A DNA stretch of 64,000 nucleotides from Hemileia vastatrix (taxonomy: Eukaryota; Basidiomycota; Pucciniomycetes; Pucciniales; Zaghouaniaceae), in assembly GCA_030280995.1 (NCBI GenBank), contig JASXTE010000008.1, positions 2,189,001 to 2,253,000 on the forward strand, written 5' to 3'. The notes below the pieces were generated by a model, which ran no database searches, was not told where the DNA came from, and saw only the letters and a program-made list of their open reading frames with translations. Positions 56,026-64,000 of this stretch are shown here, piece after piece. Within the stretch, counting starts at the first letter, position 1. Each line of letters starts with the position of its first letter. The position numbers and the translations under genes are program-made.

Positions 56026-58823
56026 GTCATCCAACTTCTTATGATCAATTATATCAACCTGAAAATAAATTACTTATAGGTAATGAGATTGATAAGGAAA
56101 TATTGGATATTATTGATAAGGATTTAAAGGATTATTCATTTGAACAGAATATGTTAAACTTGTCTTTACATGAGGACAATGTAAATAGTTTTATTGACCA
56201 CCAGGAAAATACTATTAATATAAAAATGGAATCAAATGAATTAAATCTTGACCCTGAAAATGAGTCTTCTGAATTGGACACGGAAAAAATAGAATATTTT
56301 TTAAAAGAGAATCCAATGGAATCAAAAATAATAAGTAAATTATTATTAAGAATTGAAAAATTGGAAGAGTTCTCAAAAGAGTCAAACATTAATACAGAAA
56401 ATGTATTATTACAGCTAACACAATCATTGAGTACCACAGCCAATAAATTAAAAATTATTGAAAATTCAAATAATGAATTAATCAATGAGAATAAAAGATT
56501 AAAATCTGAGATTAGAAATTTAGAAAGTAAATTAGAACACTCTCAGAATATTATGGCTACCATAGAGGGACATGTAAAATTGTCTTTTTCAAATGTAAAT
56601 GATACTTTAACTCATGTACCTGTAATAAAAGATAGGTTACAAAGAGTAGAAATTGAAGTAGCTAACATTTTGAAAAATACTGAAACAATAAAGGATAATA
56701 CCTCTTATGTAGAAAGAGTACCAGTTTTTATGAAACACTCTGATGATAAACCAATGATGGAGCATGAACATAGTGTCATGGGCTCTGAGAATATAAAATC
56801 AGTAAAAGATGAAATAAATGATCATCTTTCTAAAGTAAGTGAATTACTCAATATTCCTCAGGTTAGGGAAGCAAAAACTAGCCAAAAGAACTGGCCTAAG
56901 TTAGATCAGTACCCTTCTTTTGACGGGGATTCAAAATCTGATTGGCAACAATTCATACAAAGAATTGATAACCTAAAATTTTCATACAAATTACCTGATG
57001 AAGAAATTACTTCAAAGTTAATATCTTTATTTACAGATGTGGCCTTATTATGGTTTGAATCTGTATTGAGTGTGGGAATTAATTACTCCTGGAATAAATG
57101 GAAGGCACTAATTGAAAGGCAATTTGGTGGCCCAAAATTTAGAATCACACAACAAAGACTGTATGAAAGGGCCAGATATAATCCAAATGCTGGAGATAAA
57201 CCCATGGTCTTCTTAATGAATTTAATAAAAATCATGAAAGCTATGGATCCAAAAATGGATTATGAAGAGTGGAAAGAAAAAATAATATACAAGTTGCCTA
57301 TATCAGTTAGAGACATTATTGTAGCTAGAACTGAAACTGTCAGAGACACCTCTGGATTCATTAATATATGCAATGAGATATTATTAAACCACAAATATGA
57401 AACCAAGTATAGTAATTACAGACAAAGTGTTGAAGTGGTAAAACCTACTACAAGTAAGTTACCAGTGGAAAAGAAAAAACCTTCAGCTCCCCTTGTCCCT
57501 AAGAGACAAGAAAATAACACTTGTTACAAATGTAATGAACCTTGGGTTAAAGGTCACACGTGTAAGAAAAGAATAAATGTTATTGAAACCTCACAGAATT
57601 CTGAACCTAGTAATCATGAAGATGAGAATGTGGAATCCAGTGAGGATTGCAAGAGTAACATATCTTACAGTGATGATGAAAATGAGATATTTGTATTAGA
57701 ACAGGATATAATGTTCCTGAATGATGCTATACCTCATACAGACACATCTTTAACTTCCATAGAGGAAGCTGAAATAATTAAAGATGTATCTCATGATACT
57801 TACAAAATAACACCTATCAGAGCACCTATTATCATATGTGGAAAAGAAATGAATGCCATTCTTGACACTGGGGCTGCAGGTAGTGTAGTTTCACTTAATG
57901 CATTAATGAAACTTGATAGTAAGTACCAGGGAAAACTAGAACCTGTTCAGACAAAGAACTGGAGGGGTTTTGGTTCAGTATTAAATCCAATTGGCAAATA
58001 CAAAACTGCTGTATTCTTTAAATATAATAATGGATATGTTAGAGCAGTTTGTGAATTTGTAGTAATGGATAATAATAATTGTATTGATTGGTTTATTATT
58101 GGCAATGATTTATTGACAAAATTTGGCATTAAACTAGATCCTGCAAACAGTTGTTTCACCATAGGGGTGAATGGTAAAAGGAAATTCAAAATATGTTCTG
58201 AAAATTCAATATATGCCATTTCTCCTAGAGAAGAACAACTGCAAGGTGGAAGAACCACCAATGAAGTGGGTGAATTGGAAAATGAAATCCAAAAGGCCTC
58301 TTTCAGTCCTCAACTCTCAAATATTGAACAAGAAGATATTTTGAGATTGATTAAATCATATCCTATGGCATTTGCTCATGGCTCAAATGAACTAGGATTG
58401 GTCAAAGACCATGAGATGAAAATCTCTTTAAGCTGTGATTTGGATAATATTCCTGGCAGCTTAAAAAAGAAACCTTACCCAGCATCTCCTGCAAAAAGGA
58501 AAGATATTGAAGACAATATAAAATTGTTGTTGAAAATGGGTATTGTTGAAAAAGTGGACACAACACCTAAGTATTGTGTCATTTCACCAGTATTAATCTC
58601 TTATGAAAAAGATAAGGCAAGATTATGCGGTGATTATAGAGCTCTGAATACATATACAGTAGATGATATTTACCCTCTACCAAGGATAGCTTCTATCCAT
58701 GCTACCTTACAAGGAGCAAAATATATTTCCTTGTCTGGATGGGAACAAGGGTTACCACCAGATTCCTGTGGAAAGAAATTCTCAAAATTACTTATTAATA
58801 ACCACACATATGGGTATATATAA
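55488..58823 (+). CDS. D Gag-protease-RT (first part of Gag-Pol, unspliced frame)
   Basis: The best start is ATG 55488 (MCDNND), matching the B start; the upstream ATG at 55440 lacks a counterpart. Order: PYNLRPR motif at residues 14-20, a low-complexity stretch overlapping another frame, coiled coil at about residues 285-395, capsid at about 480-640 (SDWQQFIQR, TDVALLWFESV, QFGGPKFRITQQRLYE), zinc knuckle CYKCNEPWVKGHTC near 690, protease LDTGAAGSVVS near 800, and RT N-terminal half with RLCGDYRALNTYTVDDIYPLPR. It runs off frame after AKYIS because of one extra T at about 58731. The frame then continues in 58699-61362. Virion assembly, polyprotein cleavage and reverse transcription are the roles known for this family. 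Confidence 0.93.
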   Translation: MCDNNDIVSNKVKPYNLRPRAERPVTGHSNGGPGLSHNQQHSVNVSGGKGKAFKAGFNKENKKYFTRTSSLPIHPTEHLDNKSQQYSGPDQQSGKESSSRFHRGQPSSSGHKDSTTNSGTQQFHSNTSSPRGGPKNYSKQMEMGLVRPKLQQSSTAGLQQSPLQGKGKERQGKWDKTLVSHPTSYDQLYQPENKLLIGNEIDKEILDIIDKDLKDYSFEQNMLNLSLHEDNVNSFIDHQENTINIKMESNELNLDPENESSELDTEKIEYFLKENPMESKIISKLLLRIEKLEEFSKESNINTENVLLQLTQSLSTTANKLKIIENSNNELINENKRLKSEIRNLESKLEHSQNIMATIEGHVKLSFSNVNDTLTHVPVIKDRLQRVEIEVANILKNTETIKDNTSYVERVPVFMKHSDDKPMMEHEHSVMGSENIKSVKDEINDHLSKVSELLNIPQVREAKTSQKNWPKLDQYPSFDGDSKSDWQQFIQRIDNLKFSYKLPDEEITSKLISLFTDVALLWFESVLSVGINYSWNKWKALIERQFGGPKFRITQQRLYERARYNPNAGDKPMVFLMNLIKIMKAMDPKMDYEEWKEKIIYKLPISVRDIIVARTETVRDTSGFINICNEILLNHKYETKYSNYRQSVEVVKPTTSKLPVEKKKPSAPLVPKRQENNTCYKCNEPWVKGHTCKKRINVIETSQNSEPSNHEDENVESSEDCKSNISYSDDENEIFVLEQDIMFLNDAIPHTDTSLTSIEEAEIIKDVSHDTYKITPIRAPIIICGKEMNAILDTGAAGSVVSLNALMKLDSKYQGKLEPVQTKNWRGFGSVLNPIGKYKTAVFFKYNNGYVRAVCEFVVMDNNNCIDWFIIGNDLLTKFGIKLDPANSCFTIGVNGKRKFKICSENSIYAISPREEQLQGGRTTNEVGELENEIQKASFSPQLSNIEQEDILRLIKSYPMAFAHGSNELGLVKDHEMKISLSCDLDNIPGSLKKKPYPASPAKRKDIEDNIKLLLKMGIVEKVDTTPKYCVISPVLISYEKDKARLCGDYRALNTYTVDDIYPLPRIASIHATLQGAKYISLSGWEQGLPPDSCGKKFSKLLINNHTYGYI

Positions 58824-61362
58824 GTATGTGAGAATGCCATTTGGCCCAAAGAATGCCCCTTCAGTCTTCCAAAAATTGATGGATAGTGTTTTTCATCAGG
58901 AAATGGTTGAAGGATGGCTATTGGTCTATATTGATGACATCATAGTGTTTTCAAAAACATATGATGAACATTTAAATCACCTGAAAAGAGTCTTTCAAAA
59001 AATGGATGATATTAATATGACTATTGCATTAAAGAAATGTAAGTTTGGATTTCAATCCTTGAAAGTACTTGGACATGTTGTATCTGGATTACAAATTTGT
59101 GTTGACCAGAATAAACTGGCAGCAATTAAAAACATTGGGATACCTAAAAATGTAAAAGAGGTTCAAAGTTTTTTGGGTATGTGTGGATATTATAGACAAT
59201 ATATTAAAAATTACCAATCCATTGCAGCCCCTTTAACAACATTAATCAGGAAGAATGAAGCTTTCATTTGGAATAATGAAAGACAGCACGCCTTTAACAA
59301 ATTAAAGGAATGTTTAATGTCAGCTCCAATATTGGGACTGCCAGATTTCACCCTACCTTTTATCTTGTACACTGATGCAAGTTTCATAGGTTTGGGTGCT
59401 GCTTTACAGCAAAAACAGATAATAAATGGAAAATTATCTGAAGTAGTTATCTGTTATATATCCAGAACCTTAAGAAAGACAGAATTAAGGTATGGTGCCA
59501 CACAACTAGAATGTTTAGCCGTGGTGTGGGCTTTGGAGAAACTTCATTACTATCTGGAAGACCAGAAGTTTGAACTTATAACAGATTGCAGTGCAGTAAA
59601 ATCATTACTAAACATGAAAACACCTAATAGGCACATGTTTAGATGGCAACTAGCTGTACAAGAGTACAGAGGAAGAATGACAATCACTCATAGAGCAGGA
59701 ACATTGCATTCAAATGTGGATTTATTATCCAGAAGTCCTTTGCCAAATGATGCTGACAACCCAGCTTATGTACCTGAAAATGAGGTTATACATATATTTG
59801 GGATTTATATAGTGGATTTAGAAGAAGAGTTTATGCAAACTATATTGGAAAATTATTCATCTGATAAAGATTTGTCTAAGCTATCTACCATTCTTAATGA
59901 TCCAACAAATGCCTCCATGAGTGCATTAATTAAAACCTTGCCTCCAAAGTATAAAAATGCATTGGAAAAAGGTAAACTATCAATTGAAGATGGATATATA
60001 TATTACAGGAAAAAGTTAAGCAATGTAATAGTAATACCACCTTCTATGAAAGAGTTAATGTTGAGTACTTGTCATGATGACATTTTAGCTGGTCATTTTG
60101 ACTTTAACAAAACATTAACCAGAGTTAAAAATACAGCCTGGTGGATAAACATGAAAGAGGATGTACAAAAATACATTGAAACATGTGACTCTTGTCAGAA
60201 ATCTAAAAGATTAACTGGGAAGAGAGCTGGGTTGTTACAACAAATAGAGCAGCCAAAAGCTCCATGGGAAATTATAAACATGGATTTTGTAACTGGCTTG
60301 CCATTAGCAGGAAAAGAAAGTTTCAATTCTTGCTGGGTAATAGTGGATAGATTAACAAAAATGTGTAAGTTTATCCCTACCCATAAAGAGGTATCTGCAA
60401 AAGACTTGGAATTACTATGGTGGACTCAGATGATGAATACTGCTGGGTTCCCCAAAGCCATAATCTCTGACAGAGATCCCAAATTTACTTCAGAGTTCTG
60501 GACATCTTTGATGGAAGTATCAGGTTGTCAATTAAAATTGTCTACAGCACACCATCCACAAACTGATGGGCTGGCTGAGAGAATGATACAAACTCTAGAA
60601 GACATGATCAGAAGATATTGTGCCTTTGGATTAGAATACAAAGACAATGAGAAATTCACACATGACTGGGTAACATTAATTCCTGGCCTTGAATTTGCTT
60701 ATAACAGCACAACTCATTCTGTAACAGAGAAGAAACCATTTGAACTCTGGCTGGGATATGTACCAAATACCCCAGTAAATCATTTAAATAAACTACCAAG
60801 GTTGGATATACACCCTGGCACTAAATCCTTTATTCATATGCAACAAATGTGTAGGAAGCATGCAGAAGAATGCATCCAAAAAGCATTTGAATATGAAAAG
60901 AAAAGGTGGGACAAATCTCATAAAGAATTTGAATTTAAAAAGGGAGATGAAGTCCTCATATCAACACTACATTTTAACTTACAAGGTAATGTTAAATTAA
61001 AGGATCCCTTTGTAGGACCTTTTGTAGTAAATAAAATGGTTGGGAATAATGCAGTGGAAGTCATATTATATGCTCCATATGATAGGAAACATCCAGTTTT
61101 CCCTATCTCATTATTGAAACCTTACCATGCAAATGATCCTGACTTATTTCCAAAAAGAAGGGGAAGGCCTAAAAAGCAACCTGAAGAAATTGTGGAAAAA
61201 GCAGAGATTGAAAAAATACTCAAGAAAAGAATCCTTACTAAAGAAAAAGGAACTGAGTATTTACTAAGATTTAAAGGGAAATCAAATGAATTTGATAAAT
61301 GGATACCTGAAAAAGAAATTTCTAATTTATCCACCCTTCTTAAAAAATTTAAACAGAAATAA
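58699..61362 (+). CDS. D Pol: rest of RT, RNase H, integrase, chromodomain
   Basis: Real coding resumes at about 58732 (CLDGNKGYHQIP), one base out of frame with the previous ORF. RT has YVRMPFGPKNAPS and LVYIDDIIVF (catalytic Asp pair). RNase H has LYTDASFIGLGAAL, ATQLECLAVVWAL and TDCSAV, all active-site positions kept. The integrase has the HHCC finger (CHDDILAGHFD ... CDSCQKSK) and core Asp, Asp, Glu in MDFVTG, SDRDPKF and LAERMIQ. A C-terminal chromodomain (EIEKILKKR, EYLLRFKGK, DKWIPEKEIS) is the module chromoviruses use to target integration to heterochromatin marks. Apart from the upstream one-base insertion no defect was seen, so this is the most recently active element in the window. 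Stop TAA 61360-61362. Confidence 0.94.
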   Translation: MLPYKEQNIFPCLDGNKGYHQIPVERNSQNYLLITTHMGIYKYVRMPFGPKNAPSVFQKLMDSVFHQEMVEGWLLVYIDDIIVFSKTYDEHLNHLKRVFQKMDDINMTIALKKCKFGFQSLKVLGHVVSGLQICVDQNKLAAIKNIGIPKNVKEVQSFLGMCGYYRQYIKNYQSIAAPLTTLIRKNEAFIWNNERQHAFNKLKECLMSAPILGLPDFTLPFILYTDASFIGLGAALQQKQIINGKLSEVVICYISRTLRKTELRYGATQLECLAVVWALEKLHYYLEDQKFELITDCSAVKSLLNMKTPNRHMFRWQLAVQEYRGRMTITHRAGTLHSNVDLLSRSPLPNDADNPAYVPENEVIHIFGIYIVDLEEEFMQTILENYSSDKDLSKLSTILNDPTNASMSALIKTLPPKYKNALEKGKLSIEDGYIYYRKKLSNVIVIPPSMKELMLSTCHDDILAGHFDFNKTLTRVKNTAWWINMKEDVQKYIETCDSCQKSKRLTGKRAGLLQQIEQPKAPWEIINMDFVTGLPLAGKESFNSCWVIVDRLTKMCKFIPTHKEVSAKDLELLWWTQMMNTAGFPKAIISDRDPKFTSEFWTSLMEVSGCQLKLSTAHHPQTDGLAERMIQTLEDMIRRYCAFGLEYKDNEKFTHDWVTLIPGLEFAYNSTTHSVTEKKPFELWLGYVPNTPVNHLNKLPRLDIHPGTKSFIHMQQMCRKHAEECIQKAFEYEKKRWDKSHKEFEFKKGDEVLISTLHFNLQGNVKLKDPFVGPFVVNKMVGNNAVEVILYAPYDRKHPVFPISLLKPYHANDPDLFPKRRGRPKKQPEEIVEKAEIEKILKKRILTKEKGTEYLLRFKGKSNEFDKWIPEKEISNLSTLLKKFKQK

Positions 61363-61530
61363 ATTTCTGTTCAACCAGCTGAGGGGTTAAAAAACCAGTA
61401 CTCATAATATTTTATTATGTTTTATTTCTTTAAAGTTGAATCTTTAATGCTACAGATTTATTCTGAATACCTGAAAATTACAAATTAAATAAAATAAAAT
61501 GTATAACTTATCATTTTTTTTATTGTTTTT

Positions 61531-61544
61531 TTTGGGTGGGCGAG
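61531..61544 (+). promoter_or_regulatory. Polypurine tract of D
   Basis: GGGTGGGCGAG immediately before the 3' LTR, preceded by a T-rich run as in B. Confidence 0.6.
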
Positions 61545-63044
61545 TGTCAGCCTGTATATCTCCAGGACTGAGTAAAAAGTACTTATAAGTTATGTTAAAC
61601 ACATGAACTATACATGGGAATAATAAATAAGAGTACACAAATAGTATACATAAGTAAAATTATGATAATACACAAAAAATGCCATTATAACACCTTATAT
61701 ACACGCATATATCCACCTTTTATAGGTCTTATGTACTTAATATTAAGTTGGAATATGTTAGGGTAATCTTAAGAACCTTAAGTATAAGGCTGCATAATTT
61801 TTAAGTACACTTAAAGCTGTTATATTCATTGTTTTATGCAAAAAACAAGAAATGCGCTTTATTTCACTTAAAAGTTGACTATATGCGCTATAAAATTGAG
61901 AATATCAAAATTGCGCTTTGACAGATCAATTGGGCTCATTTAGAACTATTGATTTGGCTATTTAAATGCATAAAAATAACACTTTTCAAATTTGGTGTTT
62001 TTTATCCCAGAAATGGCTTCTGTGTACTGGCCACATACTGCCTGCTTTTTTCCCGTGTGAATAGCTTCATTTTTAGCAAAGTTAGCTTTTTCACACTATA
62101 ATTACCCCACATTCTACGCCCACTGTGGGGAAACACACTAAAATAGGCGACAGGCGCTTATTTAGTGTCCTAGCTTAATTAATAATGCATTGACCCTGTT
62201 TATATGCACTAATTTCATTAATAACCTCACTCTTGGCACTTTATTTCATCACCACGCTTAAATTCGCCTAATTTTAGTCAAGGATTTACCTGTGCAAGCG
62301 CCTGCCAAGAACTGCATGTAGTTACCCCACATCTCACGCTCTTTTTTAAGTTTTTGGGTGGTTTCTCAGTCAATTTTGGTTATTTTTGAATGGGAATTTC
62401 ACGTAGTATAATGTCAGGATTAGCCCCATTATTTCTACAGTCAATCCCCCTTATTATTAAGCTATTATTAACCTTAAAAAGTCTCCTTTAGTCCTCAATA
62501 TTATTTTTTATACGCATATACTCTCTTTTTGTCTTTTTCTTTAATTTTGATGGATTTCCCTTATTATTTCAGGATTTTGGCGGTTATTACTCTTCTAATT
62601 ATGTCATGGGTCACTGGGAATGTTGATGGGAATGTCTATTAGTTGTTTAGAGGCGTGATTAACTGTGTATTGGGTGGTACATCAAGGGAATCATTGGGGA
62701 ACTCAGTGTGTATAAAAGGAGGAGGTTTTTGGGTTGTATTTCTTCATTCTTTATCATTACAATTTAACCAATATAACCAAACCAATTACAATACATATCA
62801 ATTAGTACTTTTATAAGACTTTTGAATAGTATCTGAATTTATATAATCTATTTTTCTACCAACTATAAAGATTGTAAGCCATATATAAGAATAGTGAGAA
62901 TTATATTACTAAGACCTTTATATTTGATTATATTTTACAACTTAGTGGATTAGAACTACAGTATTCATATAGGACCATTAAAATCTTCTAGACAACTGAC
63001 TATTCAAGCTAGTTCACGTCCTTGTACTTGACCCTAGCCTGACA
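61545..63044 (+). mobile_element. Element D 3' LTR
   Basis: 1500 bp, almost identical to the 5' LTR; TATAAAA at 62711-62717. Differences seen include GGCCTCA/GGCCACA, TCAATGG/TCAAGGG and TTACCCGTG/TTACCTGTG. Confidence 0.95.
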
Positions 63045-63049
63045 AGAAG
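63045..63049. repeat. Target-site duplication of element D, right copy
   Basis: AGAAG, identical to 53314-53318. Confidence 0.95.
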
Positions 63050-63578
63050 AGACCCTAGCAGTGCACAATTGGGAGGACATACTTTTAGACCCCAATCTCA
63101 CCACTCCAAAACTTTTCCACAATACAAAATCTTCATCTTCACTTCCGTCTTCCAAATCTTGAAATCTTGATTTATCTTCAGAATCAACTCTTTTAAAATT
63201 TTGCAGTTTATCCTCATGCTGGAGGCCCAAAAATTGATCTTGATGATCTTCTTTATTCATAATTTTCTGAAGTTTAACCTCATGCTGGAGGCCCAAAAAT
63301 TGATCTTGACGATCTTCACAAAAATATTTTGAATCTTCTTTCTTCTTTATCTTCAGATTTTTTTCTTGGTTTTCTTGAATTATCTTGAAATTTTTTTCTT
63401 CTTTTCTTGAGTTTTCTTCTGACCTACAAAAATAACCAGGGGTTTCACGAATGCTCACAGGTGTGGCCCAGGTAATGTTTTTGAAAGGTGTAGACAAAAC
63501 CCTAGCAGTGCACAATTGGGAGGACTTACTTTTAGACCCCAATCTCACTACCCCAAAACTTTTCCACATATCTTTCAA
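63050..63578 (-). pseudogene. Element C gag-pol junction region, internally duplicated
   Basis: Minus-strand frame with SFGVVRLGSKS..SSQLCTARV occurring twice (63578-63490 and 63110-63050), and TPFKNIT following each copy (the second across the D insertion, at 53300). Between them is a Lys/Glu-rich stretch with two FLGLQHE[VD]KLQ peptides, whose DNA carries the dispersed element motif in the form AGTTT[AT][AT]CCTCATGCTGG. It links directly to the RT at 53318. The function of the conserved block is not recognised; a protease-to-RT linker is possible. Confidence 0.6.
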
Positions 63579-64000
63579 TAAGGATATATAACCAATCTTC
63601 TTCCTTGAGCTTGAATTAAAAATAATTAAGAATCTTGAGAGAGAATAGAGACTTGATAAAAAATTTTATGAATACTTGCAGAGAAGAGAAACATTAAAAA
63701 GAGAAAGTTGAAAATCCACTTGGTATATCTCCAAGGGAGCTGACCTACTACAACCTGGGATTTCCTCATCTTGGGGAGAGGTTGTAGCACTAGGGTGATC
63801 AGCCCTCATTACTCTAAAAAATACAGACTCTCAATAGAGCCTAAGCCACACTCCAGAAAACTGGAGGCGGCACTAACTTCTTTCCTTCTCCTGCAACAAT
63901 CCATGCACTGGCACATTGAAGATAAACCAGGCCTGGTCTCCCAACCATGCTCTCCAGGGGATGATAACCTCATGTGAAGTCTCCTTTCATCTTCACCAGT
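63579..64000 (-). other. Further 5' part of element C, not resolved
   Basis: The sequence continues in C orientation but frames are broken and I recognise no Gag or protease motif. The 5' LTR lies beyond the window. Confidence 0.4.

Larger units (their letters stand above)
53319..63044 (+). mobile_element. Element D: young, nearly intact chromovirus nested in C
   Basis: 9726 bp, LTRs of 1501 and 1500 bp differing by roughly eight substitutions or indels by eye, perfect AGAAG duplication, candidate primer site, polypurine tract, gag-protease-RT frame (55488-58823) and RT-integrase-chromodomain frame (58699-61362) separated by one single-base insertion. It is a sister family of B and related to the solo LTR at 3672. 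Confidence 0.96.

Noticed and set aside
58699..58823. Overlap of two D frames as a programmed frameshift
   Set aside because: The shift is inside the conserved RT core with no slippery site pattern; a one-base insertion explains it.
1..64000. CRISPR arrays, tRNA and rRNA genes, host housekeeping genes
   Set aside because: None could be supported. Short repeats here are element motifs or microsatellites, and the setting is eukaryotic.

Overview
The window looks like a transposon-dense, AT-rich stretch of a filamentous fungal genome, most likely a basidiomycete (Agaricomycetes-like). The reasons are short GT-AG introns of about 50-90 bases with CTRAY branch sites, several Ty3/Gypsy LTR retrotransposons whose Gag and RT wording is familiar from agaricomycete elements, and Zn2Cys6-like cysteine clusters. 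I see no convincing host gene, tRNA, rRNA or CRISPR array. Almost everything from about 7.8 kb to the right end is LTR retrotransposon, in nested layers.

Layout. 1-7.4 kb: AT-rich DNA with a decayed Helitron-type replicase/helicase fragment (minus strand), an imperfect inverted-repeat pair at 1253 and 7327, a G-rich minisatellite, and two solo LTRs inserted into it (3672-5167 and about 5361-6428). 7.8-14.2 kb: element F, a Gypsy remnant with pol on the minus strand (integrase 13398-14192) and two plus-strand spliced genes (9203-10289, 10800-11605) next to its LTR. 14193-39474: two copies of chromovirus B (B1, B2) sharing a central LTR. B1 is split by element E (18875-27632, perfect 5-bp target duplication), a minus-strand chromovirus with its own plus-strand spliced gene (19758-20709) beside its 3' LTR. 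39475-53318 and 63045-64000: element C, same clade as F, minus-strand pol with two plus-strand spliced genes (40201-40841, 41426-42950). C is interrupted by C' (43967-49568), a pol-less deletion relative that keeps gag, and by D (53319-63044), a young, almost intact chromovirus with a perfect 5-bp target duplication.

Main discovery. Five decayed but reconstructable genes lie between the 3' LTR and the end of pol, on the strand opposite to gag-pol, in three elements of two different Gypsy clades (C/F and E). All five encode the same cysteine spacing near the N terminus (C-x2-C-x6/7-C-x12-15-C-x2-C-x6-C), a Zn2Cys6-like binuclear cluster with a basic second half, followed by a low-complexity or acidic linker and usually a helical tail. 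In F and C there are two in tandem. Reading frames continue across predicted introns even though each copy has nonsense changes. These look like retrotransposon-borne antisense regulators. Two sequence arrays in the same elements are possible targets: a CCGTACGG array in F and about 30 copies of a 20-22 bp motif in C and C'.

Second discovery. The B and D chromoviruses carry an N-terminal overlapping frame, reached by removing a 55-58 base intron, which encodes a conserved coiled-coil peptide ending in a KWKWDW block. It is better conserved between B and D than the Gag frame it overlaps. All calls are from reading the sequence by eye; no database search or alignment program was run.
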